The translations under genes were made by a program, and so were the position numbers. A stretch of DNA of 64,000 bases. Origin: Chiridota heheva (taxonomy: Eukaryota; Echinodermata; Holothuroidea; Apodida; Chiridotidae). The notes under the pieces are model-generated. The model was not told the origin of the DNA. It saw only the letters and a list, made by a program, of their open reading frames with translations, and searched no databases. The stretch lies in the NCBI GenBank assembly GCA_020152595.1, contig JAIGNY010001912.1:1997501-2061500 (forward strand), in the 5' to 3' direction. Below, one piece after another: positions 12,401 to 22,877 of this stretch (its first letter is position 1; each line of letters begins with the position of its first letter).

Positions 12401-12544
12401 TTATACAACAGAAGGTAAATACAATTCAATGAACACGGAACTAGCATGGTGCTCCACCCTACATAGCAAGTGATTAATTATATTCATGTTATATACAACA
12501 TCACTAATAGGAGTACAGTCAGTCCGCAGAGCCCCATTAATTAG

Positions 12545-12660
12545 GTCACGTGACTGGGTTCTCTTAGGAAGGAATTCACATTTAGTGCAGACATCTAATT
12601 TTTCGCGGAGCACTGACCACTTGACGGTGTGACGTAATTTGCGTCATACAGTCACGTGAG
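12545..12660. promoter_or_regulatory. Candidate regulatory cluster: two E-boxes and inverted CRE-like half sites
   Basis: GTCACGTGAC at 12545-12554 and GTCACGTGAG at 12651-12660 both contain the CACGTG E-box. Between them, TGACGTAATTTGCGTCA (12630-12646) places two TGACG/CGTCA half sites face to face. Such palindromes are known binding sites for bHLH and bZIP factors in animals. No transcription start or coding exon is visible next to them, so promoter function is inference. Confidence 0.3.
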
Positions 12661-12670
12661 ATGCATTCCT

Positions 12671-12687
12671 TTTTTTTTTTTTTTTTT
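12671..12687. repeat. Poly(T) tract
   Basis: A 17-base T run directly after the second E-box. It could be the A-tail of a minus-strand retroposed sequence or simple slippage; no retroposon body is recognisable above it. Confidence 0.5.
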
Positions 12688-15160
12688 CTTCAACTTTTGC
12701 CACGTTTTAGAGGAATTTGATTTCAAAAGCTGGTTCCCAAATTTACAGGGTATAAAAACAGGTCCATAAACGCTGTGTTCCTGAGTCAGCCGACACAAAA
12801 TATCAAATTTTAATGGTAGATTTTTAAAGATGAACCTTAGTGCATTTGATACATACCTAATCTGCGATGTTGCGCATGCCAAAATATTCTGGCGAGTGCA
12901 CCCTAAAATATTAATTATTTCAATTTGATTGTTTAATTGTAAATGTTGTAATATTCATATTGTGTTATGCGAAAAATCTTTACTATCCGTAAATTCTTAA
13001 CTTCCAATTGAATTTTTCTAAAATTAAACAGTGGAAACAAAAATTTGTAGACTTTAAACGTAGTAACGTTAGGCCTAAGTTAACTTGGTATTATAAAGCT
13101 AACCATGTTTAAACAAGGATATAATTTTTGATTGTTTTCAAATTGGTTTTCTTGAATGTTTACACTTTCCCATTTTGGTCATAATTTTTGCCATGTTAGT
13201 TTATGGGTTTGATCTGGTATTCATTGTTTTATTTTTGATCTGGATTTCTTTTTCACTGTCTTATTTATTATTTCTGCATTTTGTTTTTGTGTGTGTCACG
13301 GGTAACTTCCAACTAGGCCTATAGAATATAGCTTCACTTCGAAGTATAGACATGGCTGCTGACACTATTGGCATAGAAGTGACGCTCTTTTGACACTATT
13401 ATCAGACATGAATATGCATCGTTCTTTAATTAAGATTAGCAGGCCTGCAATCCCAACAACCACGCTGCCCAACGGGGAATATGCCATAGTTTTGAGTTAA
13501 ATATGTAAAAAGTTCTTCCAACATGAATATGCATTGTTTTTAAATTAAGATATAAGGCTCACAATCTGCACTGTCCAGCCAGGGATACTGTATGGGAGCT
13601 ATATGATGTATAATGACTCTTTAAAAATGATCTGATAAAAACATTATCGTCGGAAGTTCACGAGTCAGGGGTATTTTTGGAGAGTGAACCTACATTTTAT
13701 ATTTACTGTGTGTAACGTTTGGCCCATTTTTTATCTATTTAGGCAAACAATTTCCGTAAATTTCATCTTTTCATAATTTTTATCATGCCATTCCTTTATT
13801 AATTTTTATCTTGTTTTTAACATTTTACTTGTTTTTGGATTTTTTTACTTTTGAGTTCTTTTTTGATTATTTCTTACTGTTTCGTTATTTCTGCATTTCA
13901 GTGTTAAATTTAACCAATACAGAAGCTACACTTAAGCCATTGTTTAGGGATTCATGTAATTTGGTGGCAAAGCAAAGTTTCAAAACAAAAGAGACTTAAT
14001 AGAAATCAAATTCAAAATGAGGGTACAAGGTTATACTCCTGTGTAAGATGAAGAAAACGTCATATGAATTTTTAAGTCAGTCAATTGCCCCCAAAAGTAT
14101 GTAAGAAATTAATAAAAAAGATTTAAATCGATTTTCCTTGCTGTACAATTTGTGTTTGTGTGTCTTTTGTTTATTCCTCAGGAAAGATTGTGCCAGTATT
14201 GAAAGACCAATCTCATTATGTTCACAACTGAAATTTTAGAAAAAAAATTCAACAAATTTTAATCTTTTTTCTTCAAACTTTACCTTAAAACTTTGAGCTG
14301 TTTACCAACATTGTGTATTTGAAAAATATTTTGCTCAGCTGTAATTACAAAATAAGATGTACAATTTTAAAACTTTTAAGTATTTGGTGTATGCAGAAGA
14401 CTGAAACAGAAAACAGATGGCCATAAACCATTAATATTGCTTCTAGAAGAAAGTCAGTAGTTAGTGATGAATCAATGACCTGGCAGGACTAAACCTTCAT
14501 GTGAATCATAATTTTTTTGTTGAATTTTAAAAATATGATGCAATTTTAAGTTTGAATTTGAATTTGAATAAATAAAAGGAAAGAATATAAGATAATGAAA
14601 TTTGTATTATGTTGTCTTTTCTCATTTTTTGTGTCTATAAGTTTTAATCAATAAGTGCATAATATAATAAGGTTTTATATCAAAAGATTTTAGCCATTCT
14701 TTCACTAGCTGGATGATTAAATGATTTTCACTCATAATTAATGTAACTATTTTAGGATGGGACATTAAAATTGGTTGTAGCTGTTTAGGTAGAAATTGAT
14801 ATTGGGGAAAATCCCAAGGCCAAATTCAAAATTTTAATACCTGATATCTAAAAAACCTTACTCAATACGTGGGAATTATTTTGCCAACTTTGCTGGCTGA
14901 AAACATACTTGCCAAGGAAAAAAATGCATATTTCAGATCCACAATATTGAAGTTAACATTTTATTCAGAACCCTATTTATCTGTTTTTTAAATAGCAATG
15001 TTTTTTAATGGTTAGTACTTTTATCTTACAGTGGGGCTGCAATTGAAAAGTCTTATTTTGGTTTTAAATTAAGTACCCTATAATTTATCCTGCTCCCTGT
15101 ATGAATTTATTACAGGAAGCACCATTTCTCCGCTCTACTCCAAAGCAATTTTCCTTCCCC
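12688..15160. other. Gene-poor, with short duplicated motifs
   Basis: Contains 'gtgttcctgagtcagccgacac' at about 12774-12795, nearly repeated at 17540-17561. It also has a direct repeat of about 50 bp ('acatgaatatgcatcgtt(c)tttaattaagat', near 13407 and 13522). TAGGCCTA palindromes occur at 13070 and 13314. Plus-strand AATAAA motifs near 14566-14580 follow a 'ttgaatttgaatttgaat' run that resembles a 3' UTR end, but no upstream coding exon was found. Confidence 0.35.
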
Positions 15161-15600
15161 TTCCAATTGTGTCATGTACTCCCCACCCTCACATCATCTC
15201 CTTTCCCACATTTATACCTACAGTGCTAGCGAACGAATGTGTCATGCGATCCCCTGCATCACATGGTTCGCTCCGTCCATGGAGTACAACCGCGATCGGA
15301 TTAACTATTGTTAAGAATGCGGGGAAATTGCGATTAATAAACCAGCTTAAGTTGTCCACTTTAAGTACAGTTTATCTGTGGTTACGAACCAGAAAAATCC
15401 GTTTAATGTTTCGCGGGGACAATGAGATCAATTCTTTTGTAATTGCGTTAATCCCAAAGTTGCTTCATGCACACAAAAGATTTACAAGGACGTTTAAAAG
15501 GGATTAAAGACCTAAGTAAGGCCCTTTGTCAGTTCCAAAATCTCAATAGTTTTAAGACTCAGCGTCGTAGACCCCTAGCCCGTATTGTGTGTGTGAACTT
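15161..15600 (+). other. CpG-containing patch with a 112-codon open frame, unresolved
   Basis: A plus-strand frame at 15169-15507 stays open for 112 codons, and an overlapping frame continues from 15467 with a basic stretch (R-R-R-P-L-A-R). The DNA is richer in CpG than its neighbours (for example accgcgatcgg at 15290-15300). No domain, splice context or repeat relation is recognisable. It may be the relic of an old coding sequence or CpG-rich promoter-like DNA. Confidence 0.2.
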
Positions 15601-16640
15601 CATTTCTTTTATATATCTACAAGCAATCAATATCTTTTTCCACAGGTTCATGAGTCCATAATAAACAAAGAAAAAGAGAGGAAAATATTGCCTGAAGTGT
15701 TTTTTTTTTTCATTTGAAAAATAAAGAAGAAAAAAAACATTCGCTACGCTTAATTCTGATACCATTACCAGCTCATCCAGCATTTACAATCAAGCATGTG
15801 CTGAACGTAAATGAATACAAAATCCCCGAAGAATCATTATTAATTCAAATTTACCCACTCAATGCCTTCCAAATCCTCATATATTTGACTTCTTCTAATG
15901 TGTATTCCATATCAATATCACTTTAAAATCGGGTTTAAAAAATTAAAAGAGTTATCGTAGTACCTGAAGACTTTCCATTTCCCTGCTCTGTCGCAGCGTA
16001 ACTGTAGGCCTACTTACTATACATGTACATAACTTAACAACCAGGTCCCAAAACCCAGGTCCATAGCTATCCCAAATCCATGTTAAAACAATGTGTTTGG
16101 GCGTTGATGTAAATAAGTCCCTCGGTGTTCCGAAAATATCCCTGTATACCGACTCCTTTCCTTACAATTTATTATAAAATGTTTCTGCCAAAAGGAAAAA
16201 AAATACATACAATTACTGACTTTCTTTTGCTCTTGACTTTTGATAAAATTTATTCTTAATGTATCGTTTTTGACTCGGGGACTTAAAAGACAACTGGCAC
16301 CACACACGATTCCTTATAACCACGCCGTAACTTTGTGTTACGATGGAATAATATTATTTTCTTGCACATGGCAAATTTCATAAGGTTGCGGGGAATTGCG
16401 CAAAAAGCCTTCAGCGATAATTGTTTTCAGATGTTTAAGAAATGCCCAGGGCACAGTACAGCACAGGTCACTTGCTTAAACTGCCTGCTTCTTGAAGCTG
16501 GATGTAAGCGGTGTGCCTAGATTCTAGAAAATGTACCGATCTCGTAAGATTGACCTATTTCTTAAAAAGAATTTCTACTAGAGCAGGGCCGACAATGGGC
16601 TCAACAATACTTTTGAAGGGGACCAGTGGTGGCGCACGGG
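15601..16640. other. Gene-poor stretch
   Basis: No exon supported. The short frames here (15559-15783 minus, 15714-15926 plus, 16083-16307 minus, 16335-16520 plus) show no family features. TAGGCCTA lies at 16005-16012. Confidence 0.35.
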
Positions 16641-16915
16641 CGTAAGTGTGTGTGTGTGGGGGAGGGGGTAAGCAATCCCGAATATTTCTTATCAGTCTTA
16701 CTTGTCTCTCAATCAACAGGTTTCCCCCTCAATGATAAGACCTAAAGAGGGGGAATTTCGCCAAAAGAGGGTGTAACACATTTTGGTAGAGAGTGGGTCA
16801 AGTTGTGAGTGCGATCTAGTCAAGGTGCTGAAGAAGGATGATCAACCCGTCAAATAAACAATCACACTTATTTTCACCAGGTTTTGTGTGTGTGTGGGGG
16901 GGGTGGGGAGGGGTT
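16641..16915 (+). repeat. GT microsatellites and G-rich tracts
   Basis: Two similar blocks, gtgtgtgtgtg followed by runs of G, lie at about 16647-16668 and 16886-16914. The second ends in eight G, T, four G, A, four G (16896-16914), which satisfies the simple pattern for an intramolecular G-quadruplex. Confidence 0.7.
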
Positions 16916-18225
16916 AGCCCAGTGTTTTATTGCTAACTTCTCGGCATTTGAAAATATTTTGAAAATTTGATTTATCTCCCATGTCGAAATTTTTTGAAAA
17001 GTACAAAAGTTCACCTATTTCTGTTCCAGTTTTTCCCTGTAAATTGTCAAGCATGGGTTTTTGCCAATTTTGTTTTGTTCCAACCTACATTCCTTTTCTT
17101 AATTTTTAAGTGACCCAGACCCCTCTTATCTCAACAGTACTCCTGGCCCCTAATATCAAAACCATCGAAGGCCCTAAATCAGCCGTGGCCATAATCAATG
17201 TCAAACGGAAACGAATTTTGGCCGTAATTGATAGGTCCTACTGTTAAGAAATGTCTAACTTAAATAATGCATTTCTAATTACCCGTAACAATAGTGGTAA
17301 TGTTACTCACTTAAAAATAAAAAATATTTATATATAAAAATGAATCAAGATAATAATTGTTTGAAATCATCATCTGCCAGACTCACTGTTCAGTCTATTA
17401 TCGCGTTTGCCGAATAGGGCGTCCACAATATGACGTTATACAATGACAAGATCAGGAGCCAATGAGATTGTGGGGAAACCTCTGCGAAGTATTAGCTTTG
17501 TTTCTGAAGAACACCTGTAAGGAATTGTCATGTATTTGCCGTGTTCCTGACTCAGCCGACAAAATTTAATGTAGGAAAGTGTGGAATTATTGTAAACAAC
17601 ATATTTTTACATCTTTTCTGTGATTTTCAAGATGTTGCAAGTATTTTTCCGTGTAAAATGGCTCTAAAAACATAAGTCGATATTTTCCCATTTTTGTTAA
17701 CTTTTTTTTCCTCCGTAAATTCTCCTTTCCTTTCTGTTATTAACCAAATGGTATTATTTTCCAAGAAACCTATCTTTTATTAACAATATCAACAAGTTAA
17801 ATTGTATCTGTAGATGTTATAGTCATTAAGATATCGCAGTTTTCTACTCATTAAATAGGCACGGCGTAAAAAGCTATGCATATGTTTTTAAGAGAATAAA
17901 GCTCTTTTAAGGGCTCTGTGGACTGACTGAGTAATACAAAGCCTTCTTTTCTGATAATTCAGTGTAATGCTACATACAACTACATAAATATTCATTTTCC
18001 CCCAATTTTAGGCTAACTGCTAATTTCACTTTAATAAAGCCAGACTGAATATTCCTGCCAGTTCGCTTGGATACAATTATTACAAGTGTACATGTGATCT
18101 GTATTTTGATACCCAATAATAGTACAACAAATTGCAATAGCAGACTGAATCTTTCAAATCTCCTAGTCCTTTTAAATCTCATTCATCTGCCTGATCGTCT
18201 TTGCTTGCAAACGTTATTTTATCCT
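16916..18225. other. Gene-poor stretch
   Basis: No exon or clear mobile element. It includes the second copy of the 'gtgttcctgactcagccgac' motif at 17540-17559. Confidence 0.35.
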
Positions 18226-18569
18226 TCAAGTCAATACAGTGTATTTTCAAGTCATTACTGTGTATTTTCAAGTCATTACTGTGTATTTTCAAGTCATTAC
18301 TGTGTATTTTCAAGTCATTACTGTGTATTTTCAAGTCGTTACTGTGTATTTTCAAGTCGTTACTGTGTATTTTCAAGTCATTACTGTGTATTTTCAAGTC
18401 ATTACTGTGTATTTTCAAGTCATTACTGTGTATTTTCAAGTCATTACTGTGTATTTTCAAGTCATTACTGTGTAATTTCAAGTCATCTGTGTACTTTCAA
18501 ATCATTACTGTGTATTTTCAAGTCATTACTGTGTATTTTCAAGTCATTATTGTGTATTTTCAAGTCCTT
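18226..18569. repeat. 21-bp minisatellite, about 16 copies
   Basis: Units read gtattttcaagtcattactgt (21 bp), nearly identical from 18241 to about 18475, then with one 19-bp unit and a few substitutions to 18569. Because 21 is a multiple of three and the unit lacks stops in several frames, three plus-strand frames and one minus-strand frame stay open together. They give heptads such as YFQVITV on plus and HSNDLKI on minus. The uniformity of units indicates recent expansion. I see no promoter or splice context that would make any frame a gene. Confidence 0.9.
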
Positions 18570-18829
18570 TTAAAATCTTACATCGTATTAGTCAACTATT
18601 AACCAGTCCAGCTCATCGAAAAGTTTTTTAACATTCAAACAGTATACTTATTATTACCAGAATCACCCGTAATTATTTATTAGGTATCTTTTTATTTGTT
18701 CAATACATTTCTTGCGTATTATACCACAATTGTTTGTCCATTAAAAACATTAAAACTTTGCAAACATTTTTGAACATTTACCAAACTTGCTGCCAAGCTA
18801 GTAACCGTCTCCATTTTTTCCTTCCAACT
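18570..18829. other. AT-rich spacer
   Basis: Lies between the minisatellite and the first relic frame. Nothing recognisable. Confidence 0.4.
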
Positions 18830-19327
18830 CTAAGACTTCCATGCCGGTGGAGCATCTGCAAATGCACCTTGCAATTTGGAGTACACGCTACCACTAGCTT
18901 GAACTCTACTGGCAAAGTCTCTCAAATTGATTGGTGGCCTATTAGGATCAATTAATTGTTCCAACGTCGCCCATGTCTCTTGATTGAAAATAGCAAACTC
19001 ATGCGGATATGTAGCTTTAAATTCTGTTACCAATACTGAATAACAATTTTCATATATCCATACTACGATTTTGTTGGCCCCCGTATCATCCCTCTTCAAC
19101 CCCGCTGATATTGCAGCCAAAGCAAATTCTCGATCGAGATTGGCTCCATTGGTCCCTGCATTTACCCACTTAGCCACCTCCTGTAACATAGATGTCAATT
19201 TTTCTGTTGGATAATAATAATCGTAGCGAGAATCAAAGAGGTGCATGTTCAGGACCACCCAGTAAAACCAGTGGCGCTGTTCATTGTCGAATGATTGTAT
19301 GTCAATAATTTTCACCATAGCTCGCAC
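18830..19327 (-). CDS. 165-codon unidentified frame, probable virus-like or element protein
   Basis: This is the longest non-repetitive open frame in the window and is intact for 165 codons on the minus strand. Composition is protein-like (7 Trp, balanced charges). It begins M-R-A-M-V-K-I-I-D, has Y-P-T-E-K-L and G-L-K-R-D-D-T-G-A-N segments in the middle, and ends P-A-W-K-S before the stop. No signal peptide or membrane helix is apparent. It lies downstream, on the same strand, of capsid-like and protease-like relics, so I infer it belonged to the same virus-like element. A separate viral insertion, such as a nucleoprotein-type gene, is an alternative I cannot exclude. I do not recognise the fold and assign no function. 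ATG at 19325-19327 is taken as the start because it is the first in frame. Confidence 0.5.
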   Translation of the reverse strand: MRAMVKIIDIQSFDNEQRHWFYWVVLNMHLFDSRYDYYYPTEKLTSMLQEVAKWVNAGTNGANLDREFALAAISAGLKRDDTGANKIVVWIYENCYSVLVTEFKATYPHEFAIFNQETWATLEQLIDPNRPPINLRDFASRVQASGSVYSKLQGAFADAPPAWKS

Positions 19328-19837
19328 ATATTCATGATTACCGCTTTTTTACCTTCTGCCAGAACTGTGAAGAAAGAATTAAGTATGTGAAGAATTAAGC
19401 AAAGAGTTGTTTTTCACTACGACCAATCACATAAAAACAATATTGCAATGGCTTGAACCCGAAACCCCCTGTGCAGAGTTCACCCTCCTCTTATAGAGAG
19501 GTTAATCTCAGGTTTCATGTACACCTTACCCAAGGGAACCCTCATATGCAAATTCGAAATAGAAGAATGATATTTCCCCAATTCTCTGACAATTTTGCTA
19601 ATGCTTGTCATGATATAGCAAAGTTTGGCATGAGTTGTATTAAGATTACATTCTATATCTAGTTCAATTTCTGTTGTTGTTTTCTTTACAAGTTCTGCTG
19701 CCTATTTGAAATATTGATCGAAACCATTTACCCTCAGCGGCCTAGTGCTAATTTTTTCAAAGGACACAGTACTCCTGCCTAAATATCCCGCCAATGCAGT
19801 AATCTATAAGTTTTAGATATAATTGATATGGCAAACT
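19328..19837. other. Non-coding gap between relic frames
   Basis: 510 bp with stops in all minus-strand frames. It separates two coding-like segments and may be deteriorated coding sequence or a natural intergenic space of the parent element. The plus-strand frame at 19453-19662 shows no family features. Confidence 0.4.
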
Positions 19838-20340
19838 TCAGTCACCCCATGCGTTAGCCTGGTACTTTTTCTCCCCACTTGGAATTAACCCACCAACAAT
19901 GTTTAGAAGTTTATCGAGACAATCTTGTTGATGACCTAACATGACCTCAAAATATCGCAATAGCGTAAACCAATCACTTTCCTTAGCTCTTTTAGAATCT
20001 AGCGCTTCCTTTTCTGTCAGCTGTTCAACACCCATAGTAGACCAAAATGTAAACAATTTAGCCAAGTCCTCTACCCCTCTTACAACTACTGTTGGTAAAA
20101 TGACCATGTCCTCTGTTCTAACCCTCTCATTCGCATCTCTTACCCCCACAATCCTATGTCCTGACAAATTGTTAACAAATAACGATTGAGAGGATTATAC
20201 ATCTTCGTACTCCACACCCTCAAGTAGTCTGTATGCATCCACATCATTTGTAGTTGTACGTATACCGGTAAAATATGCACAACTTGTAAATTGGTATATT
20301 TAATGCTAGACAAATGATGCCGTAGATCCCCTCTGAACAA
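19838..20340 (-). pseudogene. Unidentified virus-like protein relic in two overlapping frames
   Basis: Two minus-strand frames overlap: 20140-20340 (66 codons) and 19838-20167 (109 codons). Both look like real protein (Y-L-R-V-W-S-T and N-P-L-N-R-Y-L-L-T in the first; R-T-E-D-M-V-I-L-P-T-V-V and L-F-T-F-W-S-T-M-G in the second). The change of frame near 20150-20170 therefore looks like a 1-2 nt indel in what was one coding sequence. The second frame ends at a stop after A-N-A-W-G-D. It is predicted soluble and mostly helical, with no recognisable catalytic motif. Same strand and spacing as the frame at 18830-19327 suggest one parent element. Identity is unknown to me. Confidence 0.45.
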
Positions 20341-20998
20341 TTATTATGGCCTCCACATTTTCTTTCGTAAATGGAACTGTGTAAGATATAATGGAAATAA
20401 TTAATTTTTTGGTTAAGTTGTGCTTAATAGAGCCCATAATTCAGATGCCATTTCGCTTTCCCCAGTTTTTTAGCAGTTGCATATGGAAATGCAAAGCCTT
20501 GTTTGGTTGCTTGCATTGACCCGTCAGGTTTGTAAAACCTTGCTTGCATTGACTCGTCAGGTTTGTAAAACTATTCTCTCAAATTTAACCTCACGGAACA
20601 ATTCCATGAATCCACTTTGGCAATCTTAGTCGAATTAAGCCTCAGGCTAATCTTACTCCCCCCTTCTTCCCCCTCACCAAAAATGTCAAACGTTGCCATG
20701 TTGCTCTAATTTTTTTATCTTTTGCAATATCATTTCATATTCACATTTCGCCAACGCAAATACGTACTATATTTCTTAAAAATTTCTAGCAAAAAACGAA
20801 TACCCTAAATGATATGCTAAAAATAATGAGGCAGCATAATGATACATATGTTCTAGCTTACATTGATTTTCTTCCAGCTTCTGTCTCTCTTCCTGTTTCT
20901 TCTTCTGCCTCTTGAGCATCTTTCTTTAGTAAAACTGGTGATGCCAGGGTAGATACAGGGCTGTGTCCTCAGCCTCCAAAATCACCTGGCCGTCTTCC
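20341..20998. other. Gap with tandem duplication and tail of an acidic frame
   Basis: Holds a 31-bp direct duplication, 'cttgcattgacycgtcaggtttgtaaaac' at about 20509-20572. At 20926-20998 it includes the minus-strand continuation, in another frame, of the acidic segment described in the next entry, ending at a stop at 20926-20928. Confidence 0.45.
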
Positions 20999-21307
20999 TC
21001 AGTTTCCTCTCCTGAACCTGAATCGGTATCCGAATCGGAGTAGTTCCCCCCCCCCCCCCACCCTTCCCTCCGATTCCTTCTCATCCTCCTCCACAATCTT
21101 TGCCAGCGGTGTAGGCCTGATGCATTTCTTGGGTGTATTTTCTCCCAAAAGAAAAGTCAGAGTGGTATATTTTTTCTTTGTCAAAGCAGGTTTTGCCACT
21201 AGGGGTGAATCTGCCACAAAATCACGTTCAGTCTGAATCATCCAGTATAATTGTAAAGCTGGGGGAAATTTTACTTGATGTTTCATCGCACTGCTACCCG
21301 AAGGCAC
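20926..21307 (-). pseudogene. Broken minus-strand frame with acidic C-terminus
   Basis: The first part is a 102-codon frame (20999-21307) with P-A-L-Q-L-Y-W-M-I-Q and P-L-V-A-K-P-A-L-T segments. It runs into a homopolymer of about 12 G on the minus strand (21048-21060), after which a different frame reads a Ser/Asp/Glu-rich tract (S-D-S-D-T-D-S-G-S-G-E-E-T-E-E-D) to a stop at 20926-20928. A change in homopolymer length would explain the frame switch. Acidic low-complexity tails occur in many viral and nuclear proteins, but nothing here allows a family name. Confidence 0.35.
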
Positions 21308-21353
21308 ATTTTAAGAGTTCTTCACAGAAGCCATTTTCAAGTTGAAGCAAAAA

Positions 21354-21453
21354 TGAAGTTAAATCACAAAAAGTTTACTGAAGTTAAATCACAAAACGTT
21401 TGCTGAAGTTAAATCACAGAAAGTTTGCTAAAGGTAAATCACAAGTTAGTTGG
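21354..21453. repeat. 25-bp tandem repeat, 4 copies
   Basis: Units start at 21354, 21379, 21404 and 21429 and read tgaagttaaatcacaaaaagttt(a/g)c, the last one diverged. The array sits between two coding relics. Confidence 0.85.
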
Positions 21454-21765
21454 TGTGCAAAGTTCCAAAGATTTACAAAGTTTTTCCAAAGTTTTTTCTC
21501 AAAGTTGATGCAAATACAAATGAGTAAATATGAAATAGTTCAAAGTTTCTAGTTCATCAGGAACAACCAATAACACAGTTAAATACAATACTTTGTAAAT
21601 ATTTTTTGTGATTAGAATGATCAGATCAGATAATAAAGCCATGGTAATTTCCCTCATTATATGCACTTACTGGTGATGTCAGTGATGACGTTGCGCATAA
21701 GTTTACTGTCCACGAGTTTGTTAATTGTACAAAGATAAAACTAATTATTCATTACTTGGTAAATC
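21454..21765. other. Gap between relic frames
   Basis: AT-rich, with stops in all frames. No feature recognised. Confidence 0.4.
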
Positions 21766-22142
21766 TGATCAAAATAATTTCATGACTTCTTTAAATGTAA
21801 ATCCCTGACACCAATAATGAAGAAAAAATAAACAGTATAATCCGCATAGTACAGATAAGTAAGGTGGTACTTGTCGAAATGACCTTATGATCCTAGTAAA
21901 GTTTGTTAAAAAGTTTTCGATGAGGGGTGGGCCTTCTTCACCAAACGAATCAAAGTATTCAATATTATGTGGACCATTAACATAAAACAGACCCAAGAAG
22001 CCCTGCTTTTCCAGCGTTCTTCTGTATTACAGATAATAATGCTTGGAAACATGTACATATGGTCAAAGATTTCGTTGGTTTCATGCACGTCATAATGAAT
22101 AAAACATGCTTTATTGTTCAATACCGGATCTCTCTTAATCAA
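21766..22142 (-). pseudogene. Adenain-like (Polinton/adenovirus-type) cysteine protease, inactivated
   Basis: Two overlapping minus-strand frames share one homology. The upstream frame (21906-22142) has an F-P-S-I-I-I-C-N-T segment leading to S-W-V-C-F. The downstream frame (ending at 21769) has Y-F-D-S-F-G followed by L-C-G-L-Y-C-L-F-F-L-H. In adenain/Ulp1-type C5/C48 proteases the order is a His-Trp pair, an acidic residue in a (Y/F)-x-D/E-x-F-G motif, and a Cys-Gly motif carrying the nucleophile. Here the D-S-F-G and C-G motifs are present. The frame changes just after the Trp-Val segment, and Ser stands where the catalytic His is expected. The parent enzyme would have matured capsid proteins of a double-stranded DNA virus-like element. 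The neighbouring capsid-like fragment supports this. Confidence 0.6.
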
Positions 22143-22213
22143 TTCTTGTAATTATAATGTGCTTAGATCTGCCATGCTTGTGCTTTTTATGCTCAATCAT
22201 AAGTCTTAACTTA

Positions 22214-22522
22214 TCACCCTTTCTTTGCGATACTGGTCATTGAATCAAATTCGGCCATAACAATAATCTTTGTAGCCACTGACAAGCTTGTCTTGTATTT
22301 AAATTCTATTTGTAGACTACCTTCCCGAGCTTGATTGTAATGACCTTGCCAATGACTTTGATCTGGGGTTAGGTCAAATTTGTAAATATTGTTGCCACCT
22401 CCAAGGGGTTCTAGCCCTATGCCTTTGGCAATATCTTCTAAACCTAAGACACATCTCAAGATCTCAGCAGTATTTTTCCCACCGTGTGAGTTTGCCACTG
22501 CCATGAGAACAAACTTGTACAA
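22214..22522 (-). pseudogene. C-terminal fragment of a Polinton-type capsid protein (F54H12.2-like)
   Basis: A 102-codon minus-strand frame. Its second half has Y-K-F-D-L-T-P-D, then a G-S-L-Q-I-E-F-K-Y strand, then I-I-V-M-A-E-F-D-S, ending a few residues later at a stop. This order (FDLTPD, a 'gnLrlE' strand, a 'viVyAEFd' strand, short tail) is how I recall the C-terminus of the jelly-roll capsid proteins of Polintons/adintoviruses, often annotated in invertebrates as F54H12.2-like. Most of the protein (several hundred residues) is missing upstream, where short duplications begin, so this is a fragment. The protease relic directly downstream on the same strand fits such an element. A capsid call rests on motif memory; an HMM search would decide. 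Confidence 0.5.
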
Positions 22523-22710
22523 TTGACTAGATCAATATTGGCATACTGAGTATGTACATTGCGCATTGTCACTTGAGATCTGGTCTACTTCTGGCGTACT
22601 GAGTATATACACTGCACATTGGCACGTAAAGGCACAACTGTCCAATCATAGCGCAGTATTTTCCCCACCGTGTAAGTTGGTACACTGGGCAAACTCGTGG
22701 ATGGCAAACT
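22465..22710. repeat. Short nested direct duplications at the capsid-fragment edge
   Basis: 'ggc(a/g)tactgagtat(g/a)tacaytgc' occurs at 22540 and 22593 (period 53). 'gcagtatttt(t/c)cccaccgtgt(g/a)agtt' occurs at about 22466 and 22651. These rearrangements mark where the capsid frame was disrupted. Confidence 0.6.
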
Positions 22711-22740
22711 CACATCTTTCTCAAATGTACTTCCGGGTTC

Positions 22741-22781
22741 GAAGCCTATATAACACATATTGAAGCTAATACATAGGCTTC
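22741..22781. repeat. 9-bp inverted repeat
   Basis: GAAGCCTAT (22741-22749) and ATAGGCTTC (22773-22781) pair perfectly around a 23-nt loop. Confidence 0.6.
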
Positions 22782-22877
22782 AGAACTACTGTGTGCTGCT
22801 ATGCTATAATACTACAGCTATGCACTAAGTCAACTATACAAGCTACCTGGGGGGGCCAAAGGGCCCTCCATGTTACC

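Noticed and set aside
18067..18602. Four overlapping frames of 78-168 codons
   Set aside because: All are translations of the 21-bp repeat; simultaneous openness in several frames argues against any one being a gene.
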